A stretch of DNA of 48,079 bases from Lachnoclostridium sp. UBA5725 (GCA_002419585.1 DIGJ01000008.1:1-48079); one strand, 5' to 3'; positions 1-8,993 are shown, counted from the first letter of the stretch. Notes: a model not told the origin generated them from the sequence alone. Numbers and translations: made by a program.

Positions 1-406
1 GTCTAACTTATGGGGGTCACATCAAAAGGGAGTTAATTTTTCGTAGAGTTTACGTTCCATATGCTCAATGATATAAAATCTTAGCATGGGAGCCGTGTAA
101 ATTGAATATAGATTATGAGCTCAGCCTTTCATGGCTGACTACGAGAAACGGACTCGCTGGTTTGTGAATGTTTATTAAACCAGAATTATGAAGAGGTATG
201 GTAAAAAGTCAAGAGCAAAAAACTTATACCTTATAACTGCTGCCTACCAAGAGAAGTAATAAATTAACAATACTTTTTATAGTCATAGTACCTAACTTGT
301 TGTTAGGTTTTTACCATCTCGTTGACTAAGCAATTAGGACGCAAAGAGTAATCGGTAAATTCCATGGTTTATAATTACACTACAAAAAACAGCGGGGCCG
401 TATGCC
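1..406 (+). other. Gene-free region with RNA-like secondary structure
   Basis: No open reading frame of useful size is seen on either strand. The plus strand holds several local stems: TCAGCC/GGCTGA near 121-136, CTGGTTT/AAACCAG near 158-184, ACCTAAC/GTTAGGT near 290-308 and GTAAT/ATTAC at 349-353 and 374-378. A long-range helix pairs ATGGTAAAAA near 198-207 with TTTTTACCAT near 309-318 and encloses the third stem. This nested arrangement is what a structured RNA, or the RNA end of a mobile element (group II intron, IS605/IscB-type element), would show. I recognise no known riboswitch, tmRNA, RNase P, 6S RNA or intron domain V signature, so the class is unassigned and it may be cut by the window edge. 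Confidence 0.3.
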
Positions 407-645
407 AAAATCAGCAAGATGCGCGGTGGTCATAGTCTACCTAATTCGAATGGAGCGCAGGGGCTGGTCTTAAAAGCATTTTAGCATTATGAGGTAGAAA
501 CTCTAGCCATAATGAACTCCCATAAGAGTTCATTATGGCTCGCTTAGAGGTTCTGCCAAATGTTTAATGCGTCTGATTTTAAGACCAGCCCCTGTGCTCC
601 ATTCGAATTCCGAAAACCTTATACCCACCGCGCATCTTGCGTGAC
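407..645. repeat. Long imperfect palindrome (about 240 bases)
   Basis: The outer arms GCAAGATGCGCGGTGG (414-429) and their complement (625-640) pair perfectly. After an internal loop of about 14 bases, arms 443-474 and 576-607 pair over 32 bases with one difference. Inside lie GCATT/AATGC, then GGTAGAA/TTCTGCC, and a perfect 15-bp hairpin at 505-519/526-540 with a 6-base loop. Both imperfect pairs noted (G in the left arm with T in the right arm near 456; T left with G right near 493) are G-U wobbles when read as plus-strand RNA, and C-A mismatches when read as minus-strand RNA. This suggests selection on a plus-strand RNA fold, but two positions are little evidence. A MITE or the end of a mobile element is an alternative. 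The sequence at 625-680 is clearly richer in GC than the genes around it. Confidence 0.85.
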
Positions 646-690
646 TTACCCAAAAGCCCCCGCGCCCGTCCTGCGCCGTTAAACCAGAAT

Positions 691-3600
691 TTACTCCTTC
701 GTCAGCAAATCAAACTCCTGCCGTTCAAACTCCTGAATCGATATATTCGTCTTATTCGGATTCGCAAAGACAAACGTCTTATCTACATTATCCACATAAT
801 TTTGAATCTTATCATTGGTTGCACTGATGATTGCCTGTACCCCGAGTTTACGAATCAAACCAATACAGCTTCCAACCTTTTCCGCATCCATCTTAGAAAA
901 AGCCTCATCCAAAACAACCAATCGAAACGTTGGTCTCCTGCGCATATTCTCCTTCATTGTAATACGGTAAATCTGCGCAAAACTAGCTAAAAGTGCAACA
1001 TACAATGGGTTTTGCCCCTCACCACCTGAGTTCTTTGAGAGCATTTTACTAAGTCGCATAACTGGCATACCCTCCACTCTTTGTTCCATATCAAAGGAGA
1101 GATAGGTACGATAATCTGCATACTTTTCCAGATTGATTCTAGCATCCTCAAGTGCCTTCGCATCTACGGTTTCAGGTGGCATGAACAGATCTAAAAGTTC
1201 ATTGATATAATCATTGTATTTATTTTGGTGCTCCATGGAAAAGAAATTCATTTGATTTTCAGCCTGATCGGATAACGTAGAAGGATTGATTTCTAGGTTT
1301 TCATCCATGAACATATCGTAAAATTTGCCTTCTTCTCCACGACTCTTCGTAATTACAAAATGATAGCGGTCTTTTCCAAAATCAAGTTTACTTAGAACGC
1401 GGTTCAAATCATCCTTTTGCTGCATTGCTTCTTTTATCGCATCTCGTATCTTATAAATAAAGTCCGTTTTAAAATGACTGACTGCAACCTTTGCCTGCAG
1501 ATTCGCTTTTTCCATAAACTCACTTAGTTTTTCACTTTGCAGATTTTCCAACAAGGCTGCATATTCCTTGTTGTCTCTGGTTGTGATAGAAAACCCTCGG
1601 TAGGAATAAGATTTTGCGTACTCTTCTCGCACCTTCGTTAATTTTACATATTCTGCTTCTTCTTTTTCTTTTTGCTTTTCACTGCGAAGGAAGCACTGAT
1701 TCATAAGCTTTTGCTTTAATTCTCCTTCACTCTTTGCCATGAATGCTTCATAAGCAGCTTCTTTTGATAAATCAACTTTAAAGTTCTTTTGCTTTTCAAT
1801 CAAAGCTTCCTGGAACGATAAAAAATCTTCATTTGCTTTCTTTTGATTCGCCTCGTAGCTAGAGATCGCCTTCAGTGTTGTATCTTTTTGTAAGTTCTTT
1901 GATTTCATGTTTTGATCGAGCAATTCTTTCTTAGCTCTCCACTCATCAATATTCTTTTCTTTTAGTTCTTGAATTCGTAACTTAAGATGGTCAATTTGTT
2001 CGTTTATTTCCGGTATGTGCTTGATATCTGCCAGGTATTCGGTGTACCGCTCGTGCTCCAATTCCAGTTTTTCAAAGGATAGTATTCGGTTGCATTCCTT
2101 TAACGTTGTCTCAAAAGGTTCTTTTTCTTTTTCTAGCAATGCCACTTTTTCTTTCAGGACATCCATCTTTTTCTCCATTGCTTTGGAACCTATGTATGCT
2201 TGCTCGCTATAATTCTTAGGATTAATATGCTGTAATTTGTATCCTTGGTACAGCATGCAGTCTTTTGTAATACCAGCCTTATGCTTTCTTAATTCATCCA
2301 TTGATCCACATTTGATTACATTTCCCATCAAATAATCCACATAAGCACGCACATGCGTTGCATTTGTCACAACTTCTTCGCTAAGGCTACCCTTTAATGC
2401 TTCTCTTTTATTCTCTAACATGCGTTTGGTATCGATAACTGCTGCCTTGTAGTATTTATTGAAATCTAAGGATTGGTAAATTTCCATTGCATCTATTGTA
2501 TAGTCTGGCTCTACCAGTAATGCCAGTTTATTATTTCCCATATACCCTTCTACCGCATCTCGCCAGGTATCATCTGCCACATCAATTGCATCTGCTAGTA
2601 TCTCAACCGGAATTATCTTCCCATATTTGCGATGCAATCCTTCTTCCAGCTTTGCTTTCACTTCCAAAACATACGATGGATATACCTTTTTCCCATTGGC
2701 AAGACTTTTTTGTTCCCTTTGTGCAAATTCAATTTCACTTCGAATCCGACCTATCTTTTCAAGTGCCTTTACTTTTTGTTCTTCTGTCGCTTCGCGATGT
2801 GATCGTATGCCTTCTTGCAAACTTGTCAGATTATCAATCTGGTAAGAAGCGAATTCTTTCATTTGATTTACAAAATCGGTTTCAAAGAAATACTTTTCCT
2901 TCCAGCAATTCAGGCTTTCTCCTAAGTGATCCCATATTTTTTTACTTTTTTCACAGTGTTCCAATTCTTTTTCGAACGAAGTAATCTCCTTTTCTAAATG
3001 GGAATAACCACTGTTTTCAATTGCAATGATAACTGCATCTCGCTCTTTGCTCAAAAAGGAAAGCTCTGCTTCCAGTTTCTTTTGCTTTTCGATTTGATCT
3101 TTTAGTCCTTCTTCATACGCAATTTTTTTATCCGTAGCAGTTTGAATCTCTTCTTGAAGGTATAGAAGTTGAAGTCGATTTCCATTGTAAAAGTCCTGTT
3201 TTCGCTGCTTTGATATCGCATGAAAAATAGCATATTGTTCTTTTATCTGAGTAAGACTTTGGATTTCCAATTTTATTTCTTCCAGACGGCGCTTTAATCT
3301 TACATATTGGGTGACGCTTTCTTGCATGTCATCGATATGAATATCCTGCTCCATACAAATGTACTCTTTTACAAAGTCCTCAAGTTTGGTATCCATCTTA
3401 AATGGAATTGCACGCTTAAATAAGGATACAAATTTTCTTTCATCAAGACCTCCAAAAAATTCGTCGTATAGCTTACTACGAAAGGCTTCATTGGTTCTGC
3501 CATAGTAAATCTTATCCTTTTCAAAATGGCTCTTTAAATAGTCTCGTACCTCGCTTGAAGTAAGTACTCTGTCTTCACTTCGATATTCATTTTCAAGAAG

Positions 3601-4017
3601 TCTTCCCGTATGACGGAAAAACAGACGATTGATGTCATTGGTAGCCGTATCGACATCAAAGGCTACGCCAATACACTGATATTCCTTTGTCTGTGTATCT
3701 TCAAACTCTAATACAATGGTACTGGAAAAATTACTATTTCGAAGGTAAGCCGAAACTCCATTATCCTGCACATTTTTCATACCACGCAGATACTCAATTA
3801 AGGTACGGTCGGAATCTTCCTTTGCCGCCTTATTAAAAAAGTTCCTTCCATTCGTGTCCGCATATAAAACTACCTGAATCGCATCCAAAACCGTCGATTT
3901 TCCACTTCCCGAATGCCCCGTGAAAAAGTTGATATCCTGGTGAAAAGATAGGATTTTCCGATTAATATAATGCCAGTTATTTAAGGCAATTCTAGTTAAA
4001 GCTTGATATCTGTCCAT
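691..4017 (-). CDS. jetC: Wadjet system SMC-like ATPase JetC (MukB-type)
   Basis: This is the SMC motor of a Wadjet defence condensin, a family that extrudes and restricts small circular DNA such as plasmids. Counted in the 1113-codon frame from 4032, the N-terminus carries Walker A GHSGSGKST at residues 39-47. Long charged coiled-coil arms flank a hinge, and the C-terminal head has the signature SGGEGQ and Walker B LVVLDEAFSKMD. The frame opens at 4032, but ATG 4017 is preceded by AGGAG at seven bases, so I prefer 4017 (1108 aa). It overlaps jetB by 26 bases, which implies translational coupling. The stop lies 46 bases from the palindrome; jetD, which normally follows, is not visible. Confidence 0.93.
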   Translation of the reverse strand: MDRYQALTRIALNNWHYINRKILSFHQDINFFTGHSGSGKSTVLDAIQVVLYADTNGRNFFNKAAKEDSDRTLIEYLRGMKNVQDNGVSAYLRNSNFSSTIVLEFEDTQTKEYQCIGVAFDVDTATNDINRLFFRHTGRLLENEYRSEDRVLTSSEVRDYLKSHFEKDKIYYGRTNEAFRSKLYDEFFGGLDERKFVSLFKRAIPFKMDTKLEDFVKEYICMEQDIHIDDMQESVTQYVRLKRRLEEIKLEIQSLTQIKEQYAIFHAISKQRKQDFYNGNRLQLLYLQEEIQTATDKKIAYEEGLKDQIEKQKKLEAELSFLSKERDAVIIAIENSGYSHLEKEITSFEKELEHCEKSKKIWDHLGESLNCWKEKYFFETDFVNQMKEFASYQIDNLTSLQEGIRSHREATEEQKVKALEKIGRIRSEIEFAQREQKSLANGKKVYPSYVLEVKAKLEEGLHRKYGKIIPVEILADAIDVADDTWRDAVEGYMGNNKLALLVEPDYTIDAMEIYQSLDFNKYYKAAVIDTKRMLENKREALKGSLSEEVVTNATHVRAYVDYLMGNVIKCGSMDELRKHKAGITKDCMLYQGYKLQHINPKNYSEQAYIGSKAMEKKMDVLKEKVALLEKEKEPFETTLKECNRILSFEKLELEHERYTEYLADIKHIPEINEQIDHLKLRIQELKEKNIDEWRAKKELLDQNMKSKNLQKDTTLKAISSYEANQKKANEDFLSFQEALIEKQKNFKVDLSKEAAYEAFMAKSEGELKQKLMNQCFLRSEKQKEKEEAEYVKLTKVREEYAKSYSYRGFSITTRDNKEYAALLENLQSEKLSEFMEKANLQAKVAVSHFKTDFIYKIRDAIKEAMQQKDDLNRVLSKLDFGKDRYHFVITKSRGEEGKFYDMFMDENLEINPSTLSDQAENQMNFFSMEHQNKYNDYINELLDLFMPPETVDAKALEDARINLEKYADYRTYLSFDMEQRVEGMPVMRLSKMLSKNSGGEGQNPLYVALLASFAQIYRITMKENMRRRPTFRLVVLDEAFSKMDAEKVGSCIGLIRKLGVQAIISATNDKIQNYVDNVDKTFVFANPNKTNISIQEFERQEFDLLTKE

Positions 4018-4630
4018 CCTCTTTCTCCTCATCTTCTATGTCATTTTGATACTGTTCAATTACTGCTTGAATATCCATACCATCCATTACGACATTTATC
4101 GTTGGATAGATTAGGATTCTTGTTTCGCTATCGAGCTCTTCCGTTGTATCGAGCACCTCAATCACTTGATATTTTTTTAGTGCTGTGACTGCCTTTTTTA
4201 CCTCCGTAATGGAAAGGGCACGATTGTCCCACAAACGGAATAGCTGAATCTTTGCATTCAATTCTTCTAATGTTGTGAATACATGGATTGAATTGGATAC
4301 CGTATTCATTTTTTCATCATAGATTAGTTTTAGTAAAATCGTAAACAATGTGGTAAGCTTGGTCAACTTATCTCCCTGCAAACGATTGCTTTTGAGTGCC
4401 ATAATGCCATACTGTCGATTCTCTATGAGTACCAGACCACCTATTTTAAAGTAATCCATTAAAAAATCCAAATGCCGCTCGCATACGCGATACCTTGCAC
4501 TAGCCTGATACCTTCCATATTTTTTTTCAAATTTCTTTTCTAATATATAAGTCTGATTAAAAAGGGTCTGAATAACATCGGTTAATTCATCCTTTTCTGC
4601 ATCATTTAACAGATTAAAATATTCAATCAT
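3992..4630 (-). CDS. jetB: Wadjet system MukE-like protein JetB
   Basis: A 212-residue acidic protein with winged-helix-like content, at the position and size of JetB (DUF4194, MukE-like KITE subunit). In Wadjet it bridges the JetC heads and the JetA kleisin. No catalytic motif is expected or seen. The assignment rests mainly on order (jetA-jetB-jetC), length and the N-terminal pattern of the family. Its ribosome binding site AGAGG is supplied by the proximal copy of the tandem repeat upstream. Its last 26 bases overlap jetC. Confidence 0.85.
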   Translation of the reverse strand: MIEYFNLLNDAEKDELTDVIQTLFNQTYILEKKFEKKYGRYQASARYRVCERHLDFLMDYFKIGGLVLIENRQYGIMALKSNRLQGDKLTKLTTLFTILLKLIYDEKMNTVSNSIHVFTTLEELNAKIQLFRLWDNRALSITEVKKAVTALKKYQVIEVLDTTEELDSETRILIYPTINVVMDGMDIQAVIEQYQNDIEDEEKEDGQISSFN

Positions 4631-4632
4631 TT

Positions 4633-4845
4633 TTATCCTCTTTCTTGCGCTGCTTTTTGCGCATATCTAGTTTGTGTGCATTGCGTTATACACAAACTTG
4701 CAAAGTGAAGTGTTTTTTCACTTATCCTCTTTCTTGCGCGCTTTTTGCGCATATCTAGTTTGTGTGCATAGCGTATACACAAACTTGCAAAGTGAAATGT
4801 TTTTTTCACTTATCCTCTTTCTTGCGCTGCTTTTTGCGCTGCTTT
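4633..4845 (-). repeat. Tandem 88-89 bp repeat carrying a ribosome binding site
   Basis: Units start with TTATCCTCTTTC at 4633, 4722 and 4810, giving periods of 89 and 88 bases; the third unit is partial. On the minus strand each unit reads a hairpin GTTTGTGT/ACACAAAC (absent from the partial unit), then GCGC/GCGC, then AAGAAAGAGGATAA. The copy nearest jetB provides its AGAGG ribosome binding site. The partial copy nearest jetA is translated as the last residues of JetA (KAAQKAAQERG) and provides its stop codon. Similar single units lie upstream of rbsD and araB. Confidence 0.9.
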
Positions 4846-6204
4846 TGTACGAAAGGTAAGTTTTGGATATTGATACTTTCCATGAATTACGAAACCGTTG
4901 TCCTCTAATGAAACTGTATACGGGCTATGTCGCCGTATTCCATAATCATAGGCAAGTATGAGAAGTTCAAATTGTTTTTCATTCTCAATAAGGAAATTGT
5001 CCGTAGAAAAAATACCTTCCTGCATCTTTTCAAATACAAATTGCTCAATATCTTCACTCGTATAGCGTTGGTTGATTTTATTCATTCGAAGTACCTGATC
5101 TCGTGTTAGTTCTTCATACGTTTCGTCACTTGATACCGTTTCTTCAAATACACGTTTCAATTTCTTCTTATAGAAGGAATCCTGTGATACAATGGTCAAA
5201 TCCTGGAAATTTATTTTTTTACCAACATCTGCTAATATCTCATTTTTATTTTTTCTTCCAATCAGATGCAAAAGTTCAATAATATTGCCTTTTGTATTAT
5301 CATCATTATTTAGTAAATATTCCAAACGGCTAACTGTAGCTTTGATGTATTTGCTATATTCAGAGTCAATATGCGTGATTCGTTTTTCCATATTGGAAAT
5401 ACCTCGTTCAATCGCATCTAGCACCTCTGCAATTTCTTCATCCGCTGCTTCTTTACTTTTACCTTCTGCCATCATTTTTCCTCGTATACGGGAAAGTCGT
5501 TCTTCATCCTCTACAATCATTCGTAATAACGTTCGGATATCATTTTTATAGATATAGAAATTATCATTTGTTTTTAGTAAACTGTATTTTCTATTTACAG
5601 CATCTTCCACAAAAACTTCTAAATGCTCGGTCAGAAGGGTTTCATAGGTTTGCTGTGCAAGTAATTTTGCAAAGAACTCGTCCATATTGTGAAGCAAATC
5701 CTGCAATGACCGGTTTAATTTTGAGGTGTTGATACGTGCTGTCTTTAAAAGCTCTATTCCTGCTTTTCCATCATGATAAAACGAGTAAATATTGGTATAC
5801 ACATTTTGAATATATAAATCCGTTTCACTTTCCTCGGGGTCATTGATCCGATTAAAAACATCAATAAACATCGATGCATAGTCCGGTATTACAATATTTG
5901 TTTTAAAGCTAGAATAATCCTCAATCTTTTTCAACCAACGAAAATAAAGAAGTCGGTTTAGTATTTTGGCTGCCACCGGCTCCTTATCTCCATTTTCATC
6001 TTCTTCGATCACATCTGCCGACACATCTACAAATCGCTGTGAAAAATAATCCGCTAAAATTTGTATACATGTGTCCTTTGTAAGGAAGTAATCATTATAT
6101 AAATATTCTTCGTAAATCAGCATTAGCGACTCTATGTAAATATAACGGTTCTGGGATTGAAATAACCCCCAGAACCGTTCGGGAATCTGGTATACACGTT
6201 CCAT
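4810..6204 (-). CDS. jetA: Wadjet system kleisin-like protein JetA
   Basis: A 464-residue protein beginning MERVYQIPERFWGLF, matching the JetA family (DUF5716, MukF-like kleisin), which links the SMC subunits and is usually the first gene of the operon. Mostly helical and acidic; no signal peptide or enzyme motif. A TATAAT box on the minus strand (6261-6266) lies between it and rubrerythrin, so the operon probably starts here. The C-terminal KAAQKAAQERG is encoded by the repeat that continues into the jetB leader, so this tail may be strain-specific and not part of the fold. It was not aligned here, so the family call rests on recognition of the N-terminus plus context. Confidence 0.88.
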   Translation of the reverse strand: MERVYQIPERFWGLFQSQNRYIYIESLMLIYEEYLYNDYFLTKDTCIQILADYFSQRFVDVSADVIEEDENGDKEPVAAKILNRLLYFRWLKKIEDYSSFKTNIVIPDYASMFIDVFNRINDPEESETDLYIQNVYTNIYSFYHDGKAGIELLKTARINTSKLNRSLQDLLHNMDEFFAKLLAQQTYETLLTEHLEVFVEDAVNRKYSLLKTNDNFYIYKNDIRTLLRMIVEDEERLSRIRGKMMAEGKSKEAADEEIAEVLDAIERGISNMEKRITHIDSEYSKYIKATVSRLEYLLNNDDNTKGNIIELLHLIGRKNKNEILADVGKKINFQDLTIVSQDSFYKKKLKRVFEETVSSDETYEELTRDQVLRMNKINQRYTSEDIEQFVFEKMQEGIFSTDNFLIENEKQFELLILAYDYGIRRHSPYTVSLEDNGFVIHGKYQYPKLTFRTKAAQKAAQERG

Positions 6205-6286
6205 TTATTTTCCCCTTTCATCCATCGTTTCTATTCGTTTTTTTCAGTCTGTATGATAGCATTATAGTCAAAAATCCTTGAAATTT

Positions 6287-6826
6287 CTATACATTCTCGC
6301 TAAATAGTTCATAGTACCCTTGTGGATAACCACAAACGGGACATGTTTCAGGAGCACATTCTCCCCATGCTATATTTCCGCAGTTAAGGCATATCCAGAC
6401 ACGTTCATTCGGTTTGCAAAATACAGTGCCTTCCTCCAGGTTGTCTCGCAAGCGCTCATACCGAAAATCATGATGCCGTTCAATATTTCCAACTCCTTCA
6501 AACAATTTTGCGATCTCATCAAAGCCTTCATCTTTTGCTACTCTGGCAAATTCCGGATACATGGTTTTCCATTCATAGCTTTCTCCATGAATTGCATCGG
6601 ATAAATTGTTAATGGTATCCGGTACTTCACCACCTTCCATTACCTTTAACCAAGCTTCCGCATGCTCTCTTTCATTTCCAGAAGTTATGTTAAAAATATT
6701 GGAAATTTGTACATATCCATCTTCCTTTGCTTTGGCAGCATAGATGGCATATTTTGTACTTGCTTCTAACTCACCGCGAAAGGCTTTTTGCAAATTTTCA
6801 AATGTTTTACTATCTTTTAAGTCCAT
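6287..6826 (-). CDS. rbr: Rubrerythrin
   Basis: Non-haem di-iron peroxidase protecting anaerobes by reducing H2O2 to water. The ferritin-like domain (about 1-135) has iron ligands in place: E19 in RGELEAS, E52-x-x-H55 in NEREHAE, E92 in YPEFARVAKDEG, and E116/H119 in IERHHD. The C-terminal rubredoxin-like domain has C147-x2-C150 and C162-x2-C165 (CLNCG...CPVCGYPQG). Length 179 is normal. It is cytoplasmic and takes electrons from rubredoxin/NADH systems. A good ribosome binding site (AAAGAGG) precedes the ATG. It lies alone between jetA and a small gene. I saw no clear PerR box. Confidence 0.95.
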   Translation of the reverse strand: MDLKDSKTFENLQKAFRGELEASTKYAIYAAKAKEDGYVQISNIFNITSGNEREHAEAWLKVMEGGEVPDTINNLSDAIHGESYEWKTMYPEFARVAKDEGFDEIAKLFEGVGNIERHHDFRYERLRDNLEEGTVFCKPNERVWICLNCGNIAWGECAPETCPVCGYPQGYYELFSENV

Positions 6827-6938
6827 AGAACCTCTTTATTGCTTTTTTATATTCTATGCAATACTATATTCATATTTGTATAAGATAGGAAAACTTATAT
6901 CTTATTACAATGTATTTACGTTACCATGTATTTACGCT

Positions 6939-7115
6939 CTACATCTGTTTTCTTACTATCTTGTATTCATCGTTCATTTGAAAATATGGACAGTTATCAA
7001 ATATATCTTGCAAGAACCGTACCATTTCATCTTCATCTAGGCTCATCTGACACTCGTAGCAGTCATATTCTTCATCATAAATATAATTAAAGCAAGATTC
7101 ACAATTTTTACTCAT
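6939..7115 (-). CDS. Small cysteine-rich DUF6472 family protein
   Basis: A 58-residue frame starts at ATG 7115 with GAGGGAAGA just upstream and ends at TAG 6939. It begins MSKNCESCFNYIYDEEYDC and ends NDEYKIVRKQM, matching the DUF6472 pattern common in Lachnospiraceae. Cysteines at 5, 8, 19, 22 and 42 suggest two CxxC pairs binding a metal, perhaps zinc; that is an inference, since no function is known for the family. The centre is very acidic (DEEYD, DEDE). It stands alone between the chemoreceptor and rubrerythrin, with a degenerate copy of the GCGC repeat upstream (about 7131-7166). Confidence 0.8.
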   Translation of the reverse strand: MSKNCESCFNYIYDEEYDCYECQMSLDEDEMVRFLQDIFDNCPYFQMNDEYKIVRKQM

Positions 7116-7237
7116 ATTCTTCCCTCATTTCCACACTGCTTCTTACGCATAGCAAGTTTGTTTGCGCTAATAAGTATACCATAAAAATGCTGCGACGAAA
7201 AAGTTAAAATTTGCGTTTCCTTTGTCTTTCATAGAAT

Positions 7238-7277
7238 AAGAGGATGCCTATAAGTTATTACTTATTGACACCCTCTT
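7238..7277 (-). terminator. Hairpin after the chemoreceptor gene
   Basis: AAGAGG (7238-7243) pairs with CCTCTT (7272-7277), with an inner ATAAGT/ACTTAT stem, just past the chemoreceptor stop on the minus strand. There is no clean T-run, so termination is likely but not certain. Confidence 0.55.
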
Positions 7278-7283
7278 GCAATA

Positions 7284-8993
7284 CTAAATTTTAAATTTGC
7301 TAATTGCCTGATTTAATTTATTGGTATTCTCTTTACTTACGTCCATTTGATTCTTTACCTGATCTACCTTTTGAACAATGGTAATTGTTTTATCTGCAAT
7401 CATTTGATTTCCACTCGCTCCTTCATTGACCGTCGTGCTAACTTCATTAATGGCAGTAATTACTGCATCAATAGATGCCGCTAGTTCCTCTGATGTTGCA
7501 CTAAAATCGGTGATCAAATCATTCACAAAATCAGCATCAAAGCTATATTGTTCTCCTGTATGCTTAAGACTTTCATAATCCTTTCGAACCGTTGTGTCCA
7601 TAAAATTCATAATTTCATTTGAACTTTCTGATAAGTCCTTAACAGAAGCAATCACCTCCAGCGTAAGGTTTTGAATCTGGGTGACAGTATTCCTTGAATC
7701 CTCTGCAAGTTTTCTAATCTCATCTGCAACAACCGCAAATCCTTTACCGGCCTCACCAGCTCTTGCTGCTTCTATTGCTGCATTCAAAGCAAGTAAATTC
7801 GTTTGCGATGAAATCTGTAATATTCCATCCGATAAAATGCTGATTTGATTTACTACTTCTGATTTTTTTAATGCCTCTTCCATTTTACTTTTTGTCAAAT
7901 CACAGATTTCATTTGCACTCTTTTGTGATTTCACTGCGTTTTCCCTGAGTTCTTGTGCCCTCTCACTTATTTTTTTCACCTCAGTGGAGCCTTCCTGCGC
8001 TTTCACTGCAATGGAATTAATAGCATCTTGTATTTCATGGGATGAAGCATTCACTTCTTGCGCGGAAGCTGCCGTTTCTTCCGTGCCTGCCGCTAGTTCC
8101 TCAACAACAGCGGAGGTATCTTCCACGTAAGAGTTTAATTCGACAAGATAATTTCCTACTTTTTTACCCGCATCATCTACCATGGATGCACTTGTATGAA
8201 CTTCTTTTAAAATCAGGCGAATATTTTCAATGAATGCATTTGTGCTTTCTGCGAGGTCACCGATTTCATCTTTCGATTTAATTTCTATTTTCTGTGTTAA
8301 GTCCCCACCCCTATTTGCTAAGTCTTTCAATGCAGTTTTAAGTTTACCAATTGGTGTAAGGATGCTATATAATATAAACATAGCAGCTATGAGCATAAAT
8401 GTGCCGATTACTATGCTAACGATTAGCAATGTAGTATATGCTTTTTTATACATTACATTTCCATCTTCACTAGCCTTGGCTGCCCCATTTCTACTATCAT
8501 CAACCATCAATTTTATCTGTTCTTGTAGCAAATCTCTTGCTTTTTTGGATTCTCCATTGAGTAGATTCATCGCTTCTTGTGTCTTTAACTGTTTGCTTAA
8601 TGTAAGAATTTGCGTATGAATTTCCTTATATGTTGCCCAATATCCCTTTACCAACTCGATTCTTTCTTTGCTTTCTTTACTAGTTACCAATTGTTCATAG
8701 GATAAAATCTGATCATCCAATTGTTTTTGAAGGACATCTGCTTCTTCTTCGTACTTGGTCATCGTTTCTTCATCCGATGCAATAACATGTTGTAATTCTT
8801 TTATCCTATAATTCGCAGCCATTGTATTAATTGAGTTTGAATAATCTACGCTAGGAAGCCAGACTTCCTCGATAACGGTAGAATCCTCATTAATTGATTC
8901 TAATGTTTTGATTGAATACATCGATAATACAAGTACAGAAATTGTAATAATCGAAAATGTCAATATTAACTTTAGTTTAATAGTAAGCTTCAC
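7284..8993 (-). CDS. Methyl-accepting chemotaxis protein
   Basis: Membrane chemoreceptor of 569 residues. A transmembrane segment lies at about 9-27, an extracellular four-helix sensor domain at 30-185, a second membrane segment at 187-212, a HAMP domain at about 212-265 and the cytoplasmic signalling hairpin to the end. The conserved hairpin tip is at 396-431 (SQTNLLALNAAIEAARAGEA, then GKGFAVVADEIRKLAE), which contacts CheA/CheW. The ligand is unknown; the sensor resembles the 4HB_MCP fold. The start is GTG at 8993, preceded by AGAAGGAG at eight bases. It is transcribed divergently from the HTH gene at 9236, and the intergenic palindromes could serve both. Confidence 0.95.
   Translation of the reverse strand: MKLTIKLKLILTFSIITISVLVLSMYSIKTLESINEDSTVIEEVWLPSVDYSNSINTMAANYRIKELQHVIASDEETMTKYEEEADVLQKQLDDQILSYEQLVTSKESKERIELVKGYWATYKEIHTQILTLSKQLKTQEAMNLLNGESKKARDLLQEQIKLMVDDSRNGAAKASEDGNVMYKKAYTTLLIVSIVIGTFMLIAAMFILYSILTPIGKLKTALKDLANRGGDLTQKIEIKSKDEIGDLAESTNAFIENIRLILKEVHTSASMVDDAGKKVGNYLVELNSYVEDTSAVVEELAAGTEETAASAQEVNASSHEIQDAINSIAVKAQEGSTEVKKISERAQELRENAVKSQKSANEICDLTKSKMEEALKKSEVVNQISILSDGILQISSQTNLLALNAAIEAARAGEAGKGFAVVADEIRKLAEDSRNTVTQIQNLTLEVIASVKDLSESSNEIMNFMDTTVRKDYESLKHTGEQYSFDADFVNDLITDFSATSEELAASIDAVITAINEVSTTVNEGASGNQMIADKTITIVQKVDQVKNQMDVSKENTNKLNQAISKFKI

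Noticed and set aside
1..406. Group II intron 3' end or known riboswitch
   Set aside because: No domain V-like hairpin or riboswitch core motif was seen; kept only as an unclassified structured region.
637..990. Open frame of 117 residues on the plus strand
   Set aside because: It lies antisense to the jetC 3' end and palindrome, has no ribosome binding site and looks compositionally like a shadow frame.
4633..4845. Possible CRISPR array
   Set aside because: Only about 2.5 long units with no distinct spacers; it is a tandem duplication holding a hairpin and ribosome binding site.
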